NCBI GenBank assembly: GCA_933228675.1
Contig: OW121740.1
Span: forward strand, 131,471,799-131,535,798
DNA from: Stomorhina lunata
Taxonomy: Eukaryota; Arthropoda; Insecta; Diptera; Rhiniidae
Length of the DNA: 64,000 bases
Direction of reading: 5' to 3'
Part shown: in pieces, positions 24,025 to 35,423 of the stretch
Numbering within the stretch: the first letter of the stretch is position 1
How the letters are laid out: each line of letters begins with the position of its first letter
Notes under the pieces: generated by a model
Told to the model about the DNA's origin: nothing
Database searches by the model: none
Seen by the model: only the letters and a program-made list of their open reading frames with translations
Translations under genes and position numbers: made by a program

Positions 24025-25860
24025 AAATAGAAAACTCTTTATACATTTAACTTTTCTATAAAAAAACTCTTCAACGGTCAACTTTTCTATAGAAAACTCT
24101 TCATACGTTCAACTTTTCTATAGAAAACTCTTCATACGTTTAACTTTTCTATAGAAAACGCTTCCTTCGGTCAAGTTTTCTATAGAAAACGCTTCCTTCG
24201 GTCAAGTTTTCTATAGAAAACGCTTCCTTCGGTCAAGTTTTCTATAGAAAACTCTTCCTACGGTCAAGTTTTCTATAGAAGACTCTTCCTATGGTCCAGT
24301 TTTCTATAGAAAACTCTTCCTGCGATCAAGTTTTCTATAGGAAACTCTTCCTACGGTCAAGTTTTCTATAGAAAACTCTTCCTACGGTCAAGTTTTCTAT
24401 AGAAAACTCTTCCTACGGTCAAGTTTTCTATAGAAAACTCTTCCTACGGTCAAGTTTTCTATAGAAAACTCTTCCTACGGTCAAGTTTTCTATAAAAAAC
24501 TTTTCCTACGGTCAAGTTTTCTATAAAAAACTTTTCCTATGGTCAAGTTTTCTATACAAAACTTTTCCTACGGTCAAGTTTTCTAAAAAAAACTTTTCCT
24601 ACGGTCAAGATTTCTATAGAAAACTTTTCCTACGGTCAAGTTATCTATAGAAAACTTTTCCTACGGTCAAGTTTTCTATAGAAAACTTTTCCTACTGTCA
24701 AGTTTTCTATAGAAAACTCTTCCTACTGTCAAGTTTTCTATAAAAAACTTTTCCTACTTTCAAGTTTTCTATACAAAACTTTTCCTACGGTCAAGTTTTT
24801 TTAAAAAACTTTTCCTGCGGTCAAGATTTCTATATAAAACTTTTCCTACGGTCAAGTTCTCTATAGAAAACTTTTCCTACGGTCAAGTTTTTTATAGAAA
24901 ACTTTTCCTACTGTCAAGTTTTCTATAGAAAACTCTTCCTTCGGTCAAGTTTTCTATAGAAAACTCTTCCTACGGTCAAGTTTTGTATAGAAAACTCTTC
25001 CTACGGTCAACATTTTTATAGAAAACCTTCCTACGGTCAACTTTTCTATTGAAGACGCTTCCTACATTCAACTTTTCTCTAGAAAACTCTTCCTACGTTT
25101 AACTTTTCTCTAGAAAACTATTTAACGGTCAACTTTTCTATAGAAAACTCTTCCCACGGTCAAGTTTTCTATAGAAAGCTCTTCAAACGGTCAGTTTTGT
25201 TATAGAAAATCCTTCCTTCGGTCAACTTTTCTGTAGAAAATCCTTCCTTCGGACAACTTTTCTGTAGAAAGCCCTTCCTTTGGTCAACTTTTCTGTAGAA
25301 AACCCTTCCTTCGGTCAACTTTTCTATAGAAAACCCTTCCTTCGGTCAACTTTTCTATAGAAATCCCTCCCTTCGGTAAACTTTTCTATAAAAACCCTTT
25401 CTTCGGTCAACTTTTCTATAGAAAACGCTTCCTTCGGTCAACTTTTCTATAGAAAACCCTTCCTTTGGTCAAATTTTCTATAGAAAACTCTTAATTCGGT
25501 CAACTTTTCCATAAAAAACTCTTCCTTCGGTCAACTTTTCTATAAAAAACTCTTCCTTCGGTCAACTTTTCTATAAAAAACTCTTACTTCGGTCAATTTT
25601 TCTATAGAAAACTCTTCCTTCGGGCAACTTTTTTATAGAAAACTCTTCCTTCGGTCAACTTTTCTATAGAAAAATCTTTCTACTATCAACTTTTCTATAG
25701 AAAACTTTTTCTACGGTCAACGTTTCTAAAGAAAACTCTTCCTACGGTCAACTTCTCTTTAGAAAACTCTTCCTACTGTCAGCATTTCTATAGAAAACTC
25801 TTCCTTCGGTCAACTTTTCTATAGAAAAATCTTCCAATGGTTAATTTTTATATAAAGATA
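24025..25860. repeat. 31-bp minisatellite array 5 (CTACGGTCAAG / CTTCGGTCAAC linkers)
   Basis: The left half carries CCTACGGTCAAG before the core TTTTCTATAGAAAA; from about 25190 the linker is CCTTCGGTCAAC. Core variants (CTATAAAAAAC, CTGTAGAAAAC) are themselves amplified in short runs. Confidence 0.95.
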
Positions 25861-27484
25861 TCGTAAAATACTATAAAAAGCTTTTCATTTATAAAGTTTA
25901 ATCTTAAATAATAAAAGATTTTTTTTGATTTCCAAAATTTTATAATAATATATTTTTTTTGCTTAAAGCTTTAAGCTGATTTTTTCTCAAATATTGTTAA
26001 TACATGAAAAAGCTTCATTGAAATAATTAAATATAAAATGTGCTTTGTCAAAGTGAAAAGCTTTTCACAATATATTATTTTTAGAAATAAACATTGATTC
26101 TGTTTTCTTACAAAAAGCTTTAAAAAGCTCTTTAAATAAATCGTTTATAATTAGTTAAATGGGTTCACAAACAAACAGTTTTTTCGAAGCTCTACCTACT
26201 ACTATTCACTAACTTAAGAAAAATTTATATTCTTCAGTTAGTGATCACTGCGCAGACGCCACAAATAGTGACAAAAAATATTTAAATAGAACTTGACATT
26301 TGATACTCCAACCATTTTTTTTTTTTTTTTTGAAACATTTAATTAAATATTTATAAGGCCTTAGACCACATTTTTGAGAACTTTCTTTATTTTATTAATA
26401 ATAAATTGTGATAAAATGTCAAATAAAAAAATCTCGCTCTATTTAAAGACAAACACCTACTACCAACCGAGGAAGGGATTAAAGATTATAAATTACGAAT
26501 TAAGTTTTCAAATTTAATCTTTTAACTCAAATATCTTTTGACATCATTTTATCAGTTAAAATATTAATTCACACATAAAAACATTCCAATTCAATATTTT
26601 TGTTGCTGTTGTTTCGGATTTTGTATTGAAATTTAAATCCACCTTATTCCAGATAAATATTTAACGTTTAAACAAAATCTTCATTATGCAAAACATTTAT
26701 TTAATTTGAAATTAATTCGTCTTACTTGCTTTAGTTAAGTTCAGTTAAGTTTGGGCCATAAAAACGTATCCAAGGTTTTGATTTTATGAGTTTATTTTTT
26801 CAATTTTTAATTTTTCATAATTTTTTTTATGGATTTTTTATTTGATCATTTTTTTTTTCTTCTCTCTTAAACATTTTTCATAATTTTATTACCACTATTA
26901 TTCATATATTGATTTGATTTTGTTAAAAATCTTTTGTTTGCATTTTAATATTTAAAAGATACACATTAAATGGCATTTGCTTGTAGATAATGCTAATTAG
27001 CTTAAACTATTAACTATTAAAGTTTAAAGCTTTAAACAATAAAAAATCAATATTTTTATTGTTAATACAAAATTTTTTTTAAGACATTTTTTTATTAGTC
27101 TGTGATTTTTTTTTTTTGTATTGTTGTTTGTTTTTTGTTAGATCATGGATTTCTTTTAATATTCTTGGTTTTATTGAGATTCTTTCTTAAATTTTTATTA
27201 GCCAAAAGCTTCACAAATTAGGGTAATAAAATCGCCACCTGATTTAAGGAAATAAATTTTAAATTTTTATTTGTTTTAAACTTGGGTTTTTTGAATCTTT
27301 TTTAAGATTTTTTAGAAACTTTTAATAAACATTTTGCACTATTATTTCAGTTTCAATCAAATTTTAAATTAACATCATATAGTTTGTAAACTAAATATGC
27401 TTTATAAAACTTTCTGCGCTATCTAAATCAAACTCCTCCTTGTCTTTCCTGCAAATATTTTCATCTTAGTAAATTTCATTAGAC
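25861..27484. other. AT-rich DNA with AAGCTT-rich stretch
   Basis: No gene could be supported. AAAGCTTT-type words recur between 25870 and 26125. A short GC-richer patch is at about 26235-26265. The remainder is A/T-rich with T runs. Confidence 0.6.
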
Positions 27485-29495
27485 AACTTTTCTTAACGGT
27501 CAAGTTTTCTATAGAAAACACTTATTACTGTCAAATTTTCTTTACCTTTTATAGTTTCCTTTTTCTATAGAAAACTATAAAAACTTTACCACGGTCTTAT
27601 TATCTATAGAAAACTTTACCCACGGTCAAGTTTACTATAGAAAAATTTACCCACGGTCAAGTTTTTTAAAGAAAAATTTACCCAGAATCTAGTTTTCAAT
27701 AGAAAACTTTACCCACTGTCAAGTTTTCTATGTATATAAAACTTTCCCCACGGTCAAGTTTTCTACAGAAAGCTTTACCCACGGTCAAGTTTTCTACAGA
27801 AAACTTTACCCATGGTCAAGTTTTCTATAGAAATTTTTACAAATGGCCAAGTTTTCTATAGAAAACTTTACCCACGGTCAAGTTTTCTATAGAAAACTTT
27901 ACCCACGATCAAGTTTTCTTTAGAAAATTTTACCCAGAATCTGGCATTCTATAGAAAACTTTATCCACGGTCAAGTTTTCTATAGAAAACTTTACCCACG
28001 GTCAAGTTTTCTAGAGAAATTTTTAACCACGGTCAAGTTTTCTATAGAAAATTTTACCAACAGTCAAGTTTTCTATAGAAACTTTTACCCACAATCAAGG
28101 TTTCTATAGAAAACTTTACCCACGGTTAAGGTTTTTAAAGAAAACTCTTCCTACCCTAAACTTTTCTATAGAAAACTCCTTTCGCTGTAAAGTTTTCTGT
28201 AGAAAACTCTTACCATGGTCAAGTTTTCTATAGAAAACTCTTCGCGAGGTCAAGTTTTCTATAGAAAACTCTTTCCACGGTCAAGTTATCTAAAGAAAAC
28301 TCTTCCCACGGTCAACTTTTCTATAGAAATCTCTTTCTGCAGTCAACTTTTCTATAGAAAATTCTTACCACAGTCAACTTTTTTATAGAAAACTCTTTCT
28401 GCGGTCTTTTTTATAGAAAACTCTTTCTACGGTCAACTTTTTTATGGAATCTCTTCCTTCGGTCAAGTTTTCTATAAAAAACTATTCCCACGGTCAACTT
28501 TTTTATAAAAAACTCTTCCCACGGTCAACTTTTCTATGGAAAACTCTTCCTATGGTAAAATTTTCTATAGAAAACTCTTCCCACGATCAACGTTTCTATA
28601 AAAAACTCTTCCCACGGTCAACTTTTCTATAGAAAACTCTTCCTAATATCAACTTTTTTATAGAAAACTCTTCCTACGGTTAACTTTTCTATAGAAAACT
28701 CTTCCTGCAGTCAACTTTTCTATAGAAAACTCTTTCTACGGTCAACTTTTCTTTAGAAAACTCTTCCTACAGTCAACTTTTCTATAGAAAACTATTCCTA
28801 CGGTCAACTTTTCTATAGAGAACTCTTCCTACGGTCAACTTTTTTATGGAAAAGTCTTTCTACGGTTAACTTTTCTATAGAAAACTCTTCCTGCAGTCAA
28901 CTTTTCTATAGAAAACTCTTTCTACGGTCAACTTTTCTTTAGAAAACTCTTCCTACAGTCAACTTTTCTATAGAAAACTCTTCCTACGGTCAACTTTTTT
29001 ATGGAAAAGTCTTTCTACGGTTAACTTTTCTATAGAAAACTCTTCCTGCAGTCAACTTTTCTATAGAAAACTCTTTCTACGGTCAACTTTTCTTTAGAAA
29101 ACTCTTCCTACGGTCAACTTTTCTATAGAAAACTCTTCCTACGGTCAACTTTTTTATGGAAAAGTCTTTCTACGGTTAACTTTTCTATAGAAAACTCTTC
29201 CTGCAGTCAACTTTTCTATAGAAAACTCTTTCTACGGTCAACTTTTCTTTAGAAAACTCTTCCTACAGTCAACTTTTCTATAGAAAACTATTCCTACGGT
29301 CAACTTTTCTATAGAGAACTCTTCCTACGGTCAACTTTTCTATAGAAAACTCTTCCTACATTAAATTTTTCTATAGAAAACTTTTCACGGTCAACTTTTT
29401 AATAGAAAACTCTTAAGACGGTCAACTTTTCTGAAGAAAATTCTTCCTACGGTAAACTTTTCTATTGAAAATTGCTCCTACGGTCAACTTTTTTT
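27485..29495. repeat. 31-bp minisatellite array 6 (CCCACGGTCAAG then CTACGGTCAAC linkers)
   Basis: The left part (to about 28140) has TTTACCCACGGTCAAG linkers; the right part has CTTCCTACGGTCAAC. The core is TTTTCTATAGAAAA throughout. Contains the higher-order block at 28701-29340. Short open frames here are repeat artefacts. Confidence 0.95.
28701..29340. repeat. higher-order repeat of five to six 31-bp units
   Basis: The marker CTTCCTGCAGTCAAC occurs at 28701, 28887, 29042 and 29197, i.e. steps of 186, 155 and 155 bp, which are 6, 5 and 5 units. Linked variants (TTTTCTTTAGAAAA, TTTTTTATGGAAAAG, CGGTTAAC) travel with it in the same order. Confidence 0.92.
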
Positions 29496-30660
29496 TAAGC
29501 TTTTCTTAATAATAAAAGCTGCAATTTCTTTTATAGAACACGCTTTCCTATTGTCTTTTATAGTATAAAAACTCTTCTTTTATTTTTGCGTCGTTTTCAA
29601 AAATATTTTTTGTTTACAAACTTTAATTTTTTTTAGTCGTTTTTCTTAAAAATGACATAAATTTTAGCTCTATTTTCACACCATTTAGAATTTATTTAAT
29701 TGTATTTTATAAATTTGTTAAAAAATATTTCGTATTAAATCACCTTTAACTTTTGGGATATTTTGTATGATTTTTTTTTATTATTTATTTTTTTTAATAT
29801 TTTTTACGATTTGCAAAATATTTTAATTGGTTAAATTTTAGGTGTTTTTTCTTATCATTTAAATGTTTTTTATGTTTATTTTGATAATTAAAAATTTTTA
29901 ATTTGTGCTTTTCAAGAGATTTTTTTTTTCTTAAATTTTTTTGAATTTTATGACATTTTAATATTTTTTTTGTTTTGTTTTTAGGAAATTTGAATTTGTG
30001 TTAAAATTATTTGTTTTTTGCTGATATTTTTTGTTTTTTTTGCGTTTTTTTGAGACACTTAAGACTTTTTTCAGAAAATTTTTTTTTTTGTTATATTATT
30101 TTTATTAATTGTTTTAAATTTATTTTTTAAAATTAGAATTTTTAAAATATTTTTTTGTAAATTTTTTAATATTGTTTGACTTTTTAATATTTTCTATATT
30201 CTTTTCATTTTTGTCATGATTTTTTTATGACTTTTTAATATTTTCTTTAAGAATTTTGTTTTAATTTTTAAATTTATTTGTGTTTTTGAAACAATTTCCG
30301 TTTTAGATTTTTTAAATTTTTATAAAAAAATAGATTTTTTTTTTTAATTTTTATAAAAAAATAGATTTTTTTTTAAATTTCAAAAATTCAAAATTTTTAT
30401 TTAAATTTTTATGACCTTTAAAATTTTATTTTATTTTCTTAAAATTTATTTGTGTTTTAAATGTTTTTTTTTTTAATTTTTTTTTTAAATTATTTTTAAT
30501 TGAAGTGTTTTTAATTTTTAATAAACATTCTTTTCTTGGTTCTTGTTTTCTCATTAATTTAAATTAATTGCAAATTTTTTTTTACAATTTTTTTGATTTG
30601 ATGATTTTTTTTTTGTGTGTTTTGCCTTTTCTCAGAAATATTAAATTTAATTGGCTAAAT
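29496..30660. other. T-rich low-complexity DNA
   Basis: Strongly strand-biased: long runs of T and TTTTAATTTTT on the plus strand for about 1.1 kb, with no repeat unit that I can fix and no open frame of note. Two adjacent copies of ATTTTTATAAAAAAATAGAT lie near 30320-30370. Confidence 0.7.
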
Positions 30661-32939
30661 TAATTAATTGCCGTCGGTAGAAAAATCACTCACAGACGTT
30701 AAACGTATTCAATTTAAATTATGCGTATTTAAACGTTTTATAGCACGTTACACTTTCGTTTGAATTCACAAAAACAATAACAAACATCTCAACAATTATT
30801 TAAGCTCTTTTCATTCTAAATTGCTGCTGCAACAAATCACACACACTCACACACATACACACAACAATGCCAAAGAAGAATCATCACACAGTTAGCAACA
30901 TTTACACACAATCAGCAACATACTCATAGATACTCGTACTTGTATTTATTTAAACGATTGTATTATCTTCATTATGACCATTCTGTTGTTGAAGAGATGG
31001 TCATCATCAGTGCAACATGGCTAAGGCTGTTGCTGCTGCTACATATAAACAAAGTCCGTCTACTGCCACAAGTCACATTTTTTTTCAATAAAAAAATTTT
31101 TAAACAAACACAAAAAAAAGAAAAGAATTGCACACACACCAACCGTTTAACAAATTTTCATAAAAAGATTCCAAACGCCAAAACAATCAACGCAAAAAAT
31201 AAACGTGATAAAGAATCATATGTACGACCGTTTAAATTGTTTGTTTGTCAGACGAGAGAATTGGACAAAAAGAAAGAAATAAAAACGTGTATCCACTAGA
31301 TTGCTTTTAAGTAAACTAAATGGCACGACAATAAACGAGCGAACGTTTAACTAAAACTGAACTCCAATTCACTTTGGAATATTTAACAAACAAACAATCG
31401 AGCAAGCAAAAGTGAATATTATCATCCATCCATTCAATTCATTCAATAATAAAAATACAAATACAAAAAAGACAAAAAAAAACACACAGATACTCTAACC
31501 CCATACACGCACACACACACAAACAATTTGCTCTCGTAGTATCTCATAGTATCACATGTAGCGAAATGATTCGATAATAATGATGATGTTGACGATGATA
31601 TTATTATTTTATTGCTCTACAATCTAGAACCCTGCGGTAAGAGTTCATCATTTAATTCCAAACACTCACATTCTCTTGAATTTAATACACCTAAACACAC
31701 ACTCTCTCAGCTAAACGTAAATACGTCAACATTGTCTGTTCTCTGGCGTAATAATAAATATTGTACAAAATTTTTATTATTATTAATTTTTATGATTTGT
31801 GAACTGAAAACAAATACAAAAAAAAAAGAGCTGCTTGAACTGCGCCGTACAACTATTTAACGACGACTGAATGTGGCAATTATGTATCTAGATACATTTT
31901 GCCCAACTTAAACTCACAACTTATACACAAACACATTCTGCTCACACTCTTACACACAATCATTAGCAACAGCCTTAGCTGCAGCAACAGCAGCAGCAAC
32001 ATTTTTATTTTTTTTTTTTATTTTACAAGCTAAGAACTTTATACACTGCCTTACGACTTGTATTCTCGTTGTTAAAGCAACATCACAGCACCTTCATCAT
32101 CATTCTCCTCCATTCTTTGGCACTGCCAATACTTTTCTTTAAGTTTGAGTATTTTGTCTCCCCAAAAATTTGTATGTTTTTCTTTATTTTTAGGAAATGT
32201 TTAAACGTTTGTGCTTGCGCCAACGTCGAATGTTGCTGTTTTGGCTCATTATTATGAATGACAAACGTCATTATTATCATGTTTATAATCACGATAATCG
32301 TTTAAAAAATCATTTGTTGTTTATTGCTTATGGCACAGTGGGTTTGTGCTACAAAATGTTGTTATAATTTTGATGATTTTTGATATATGAAATACAATAT
32401 TTTGGAAATATTTCCATCCCCTTGAGTGGAGACCCTATGTTCCACTGGGAGTCAAGGATAACAGATAACAGTTGAAGTGTAGGCTTGTTGTGTACATATT
32501 AATATCACAGTTCAGCACTGAAATCTTGAACCAATTGAGACCCCTAAAATCTGAGAGATGGTAAAATAAAAAATCCTAGCTGGGTTTTGAATTATTAGCT
32601 CAGGTATTCTTTTAATTTATTTTTGAAGTTTTTAACTTAGGGGTGGATTTTAGTACTATTAAAAAAAAACATCTACTGATTATTAAGTCTATAACTCGTG
32701 AACTATTCAAAATATTGCTTTTCTCTCTTAAGCAAATTCTTAGCTCTTAATTAGATCTAAAAAGTTTGCCCTAAGATAAAATCAGAAAAACAACAACGTC
32801 TTACTTAAAACAGCAAAACTGTCTAAGAACGTAAAATTTCGTCATAGGCTGAATGTTTTCGCCTTATGTGAGATTCAGGTATCTATTGCTTTTTGCTTTC
32901 CTTTGGGGCCTTTGCGTGTATATATGTAAGTAATGAGAT
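30661..32939. other. higher-complexity DNA, possible untranslated exon or intron
   Basis: The base composition is more mixed than elsewhere. Contains CA runs (30840-30868, 31506-31522), a GCAGCAACAGCAGCAGCAAC stretch at 31980-32000 and a polypyrimidine tract with TTTTTAG at 32180-32193 followed by a 56-codon open frame (32197-32367). None of this proves a gene; start and donor sites cannot be fixed and no protein family was recognised. Confidence 0.4.
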
Positions 32940-33208
32940 CTCGTACCAGGAATTGCAACAATTTTTCAAATTAAATGCCGAATTTAGCTTCCTTTAGGTG
33001 AAATTTAGAATCCGGACGCATCACCTACATTTCGGGTTCTTATACAGAAGCCCAAATGCTGGGAGGGACCAGCTTCGACGCCCTTTTCGACTATAACAAC
33101 AATTCTTGAGAGCTGTCTTACCAGTGAAATTATTATCGCTGGAGACTTCAATGTCCATAACTTTTCATGTCTTCGCCATTCGAGTCATGTCACTCCGGAA
33201 GGGCAATA

Positions 33209-33470
33209 CAGGCAGAGCCGGGTATTACGAATCTCGATTTAACGAAAGTTGGATATAACGAACGTTATAATTTTTTCCATTGAATACCTTATATAGCGAA
33301 TATTAAGCAAATTTTATACGCGATATAACGAATAATATACAGGCAGAGCCGGGTATTACGAATCTCGATTTAACGAAAGTTGGATATAACGAACGTTATA
33401 ATTTTTTCCATTGAATACCTTATATAGCGAATATTAAGCAAATTTTATACGCGATATAACGAATAATATA
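33209..33470. repeat. 131-bp tandem duplication of the MITE left end
   Basis: 33209-33339 and 33340-33470 appear identical, including the terminal CAGGCAGAGCC. The second copy also begins just after a TA, so it could be a nested insertion end or simple tandem duplication. Confidence 0.93.
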
Positions 33471-34062
33471 AAAAAAGTTAAAGAAAATTTACATAAATTT
33501 ATATGTTATATAAATGAGTTTTTGAAAATCAAGTAAAAAAAGTTAAAAAAGACAAGTTAAAAGTATTTTAGTCTATCAAACCGATTGGTCGGTACAAAAA
33601 TTATTTATACAATTTTCATTCTCGTTAGATTTATGAGCTATTTTGCGACTTTCATGTATTGAAGATGCTTTTGACCAATTTCAACGAAAAATTCTTACAT
33701 ATACTTAAATTTGAGTCCATAATCTAAATTCCGTGAAGCCAGACATATGGAAGGCAATTGAAATAACAAACCGATTTTAGTATCATATACTTAAAAAAAA
33801 TATGTCTAAACCAACTTTCATCAAATTGTTTCAGAAATTGTGACTTCGATAAGATTACATCGACGACAAGCTAGCTGTTCAGGCAGACGAACGGACTGGC
33901 ATCGTTAAGTCGATACAGTTATTGATTATGAGTAGATCAGTATGATCAAAGGTGTTCTCAGCCCAATATAGTATAGAGTATAAAAACTATGCGATATAAC
34001 GAATTTTTCTGTATTACGAATGAGCCTGACATTATATCTTTCGTTATACCGGGAGTTGCCTG
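33209..34062. mobile_element. pogo/Tigger-like MITE inserted in the LINE
   Basis: The left end is CAGGCAGAGCCGGGTATTAC and the right end, reverse complemented, is CAGGCAACTCCCGGTATAAC; 'ATAACGAA' recurs inside both. TA flanks both sides (33207-33208 and 34063-34064). CAG ends plus TA duplication are known for pogo/Tigger-type Tc1/mariner elements. No transposase is present in 854 bp. The interior 33560-33960 resembles the dispersed element at 34419-35213 (see finding). Confidence 0.8.
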
Positions 34063-34133
34063 TACACTAAACTATTTGCTGCCCATAACCATCTAGAGCA
34101 ACTCATATCATATCCCGTGTGTGGCAGGGTACG

Positions 34134-34185
34134 TTAATACCCTGGACCTCTTAATACCCTGGACCACCTTAATACCCTGGACCAC
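34134..34185. repeat. TTAATACCCTGGACC triplication in the LINE remnant
   Basis: Three copies start at 34134, 34151 and 34169. The first step is 17 bp and the second 18 bp, so the expansion itself shifts the reading frame once. It falls where LINE endonucleases usually have an NTLDL-like motif (AATACCCTGGACCTC reads NTLDL). Confidence 0.9.
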
Positions 34186-34418
34186 ATCCTGAAAAATACG
34201 TTATTGGCTTTCTTGCTCTCGGCAGTTCCGACCATAGTGCTGTTTTTTCTCTCGCCAGCATAAAAGCGTTTAATTTCTACGAAAAAGCACATTGGGTCCA
34301 GCTTAATGAGTTCTTCCAGAATTTTTACGGGAGCCTCTGTTTCTTATACGACGACATTGATGACATGACAAAAATGGCTGTTAATATTATAATGATGGGA
34401 ATTAAAAGATACCTTTCA

Positions 34419-35213
34419 AAACAAGTAAGAAAGTGCTTTAGTTGGTCAAGCCCGACCATACAATACCCTTCATCACTAAGGTCAAAAGTATTATTTTTTT
34501 ATGTATAAAGACAAATGTTTGCTTAATTTTGCCATAATACAAACATTTTCTCAAAACTTATATATTTAAGCTGCTTTCGACATTTGGACTTATATGAGAG
34601 CTAGGGTAAAATGTGGACCGATTATCTCGAAATTTGGCAAATTGTTGTTGTTACAAAAATTATGTATGTAAAAAATAACCTTAAAATTCCTATTATCTTC
34701 AGATTTATGAGCTTTTTAGTGATTTTTGTCTCATTTAGTGCGTTTTTTTAAAGAAAAGTTTGTATGGGAGCTATGGTCAAATGTGGACCGATTAACGAAA
34801 TTTGGTACAGTGATTTTAGTTGACATAAGTAGTATTTAGTTTAAATTTCATGAAAATATATTGATATTTGTGGCCAATATATCAATTCCGGGAAGTGGGA
34901 CCTATGGAAGGTACCATAAATAATTTACCGATTTTGACGAATTTCAATAGCCATGGTTCCATTATGAAAAAAATGATCTGTTTCAAATTTCATCAAATTA
35001 TCTTTAGAATTGCGACCTGTAGTTTGATTACAAGATTTACATGGGGGTCCAGCCAGCCAGACGGACGGACGGACATCGCTAAATCGACTCAGAAAGTGAT
35101 TCTAAGCCTATTGGTATACTAAAAGGTGGGTCTAAGACAAATATTTCCATGCGTTACATACATCAGCACAAACTTATAATACCTTTTCCACCTATGGTGG
35201 TGAAGGGTATAAA
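34419..35213. mobile_element. dispersed element with subterminal inverted repeats
   Basis: Begins near ACAAGTAAGAAAG and ends near GGGTATAAAT. ATACCCTTCATCAC at 34463-34476 is the near inverse of GGTGGTGAAGGGTAT at 35196-35210, and the right end also folds on itself (ATACCTTTTCCACC against the same right arm). A CCAGCCAGACGGACGGACGG stretch lies at 35051-35073. No coding capacity. Interrupts the LINE frame. The wording is like a common muscoid-fly repeat from memory; class not determined. Confidence 0.65.
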
Positions 35214-35423
35214 TACTTCGATTAAACCAAAACATAAATCTGGGTTTAATAGGTCGTGCGTGGCAGCAGTTCGAATCTGGAGCAGAAACAAAAACAACGT
35301 CTCTAATTTATTAAGTAAAAAGGCTAGATCCTCATGTGCTAAAGTACTGAGCCACGAAAAGTCTCTCTACAAGTGATTTCGCAATAAAGTTCTTACTGTT
35401 CAGCGGAGCACAGTGGTTTTTCT

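Larger units (their letters stand above)
32940..35400 (+). pseudogene. jockey-like non-LTR retrotransposon remnant, endonuclease region, interrupted
   Basis: Three plus-strand pieces (about 32940-33208, 34065-34418 and 35214-35400) belong to one decayed ORF2. The first ends in an apurinic-type endonuclease motif: 33129-33161 encodes IIIAGDFNVHN, followed in frame by HSSHVTPEG. The second carries NHLEQLISYP, then after a frameshift LGSSDHSAV (GSSDH at 34221-34235, the conserved endonuclease motif) and a linker with HWVQLNEFF. The third encodes SGFNRSCVAAVR, typical of the region between endonuclease and reverse transcriptase. These motifs and their order are those of jockey-clade LINEs. Stops and frameshifts are present, and no reverse transcriptase follows. 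Two later elements split it; removing the first with one TA restores the frame, so the LINE is the oldest layer. Confidence 0.8.
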
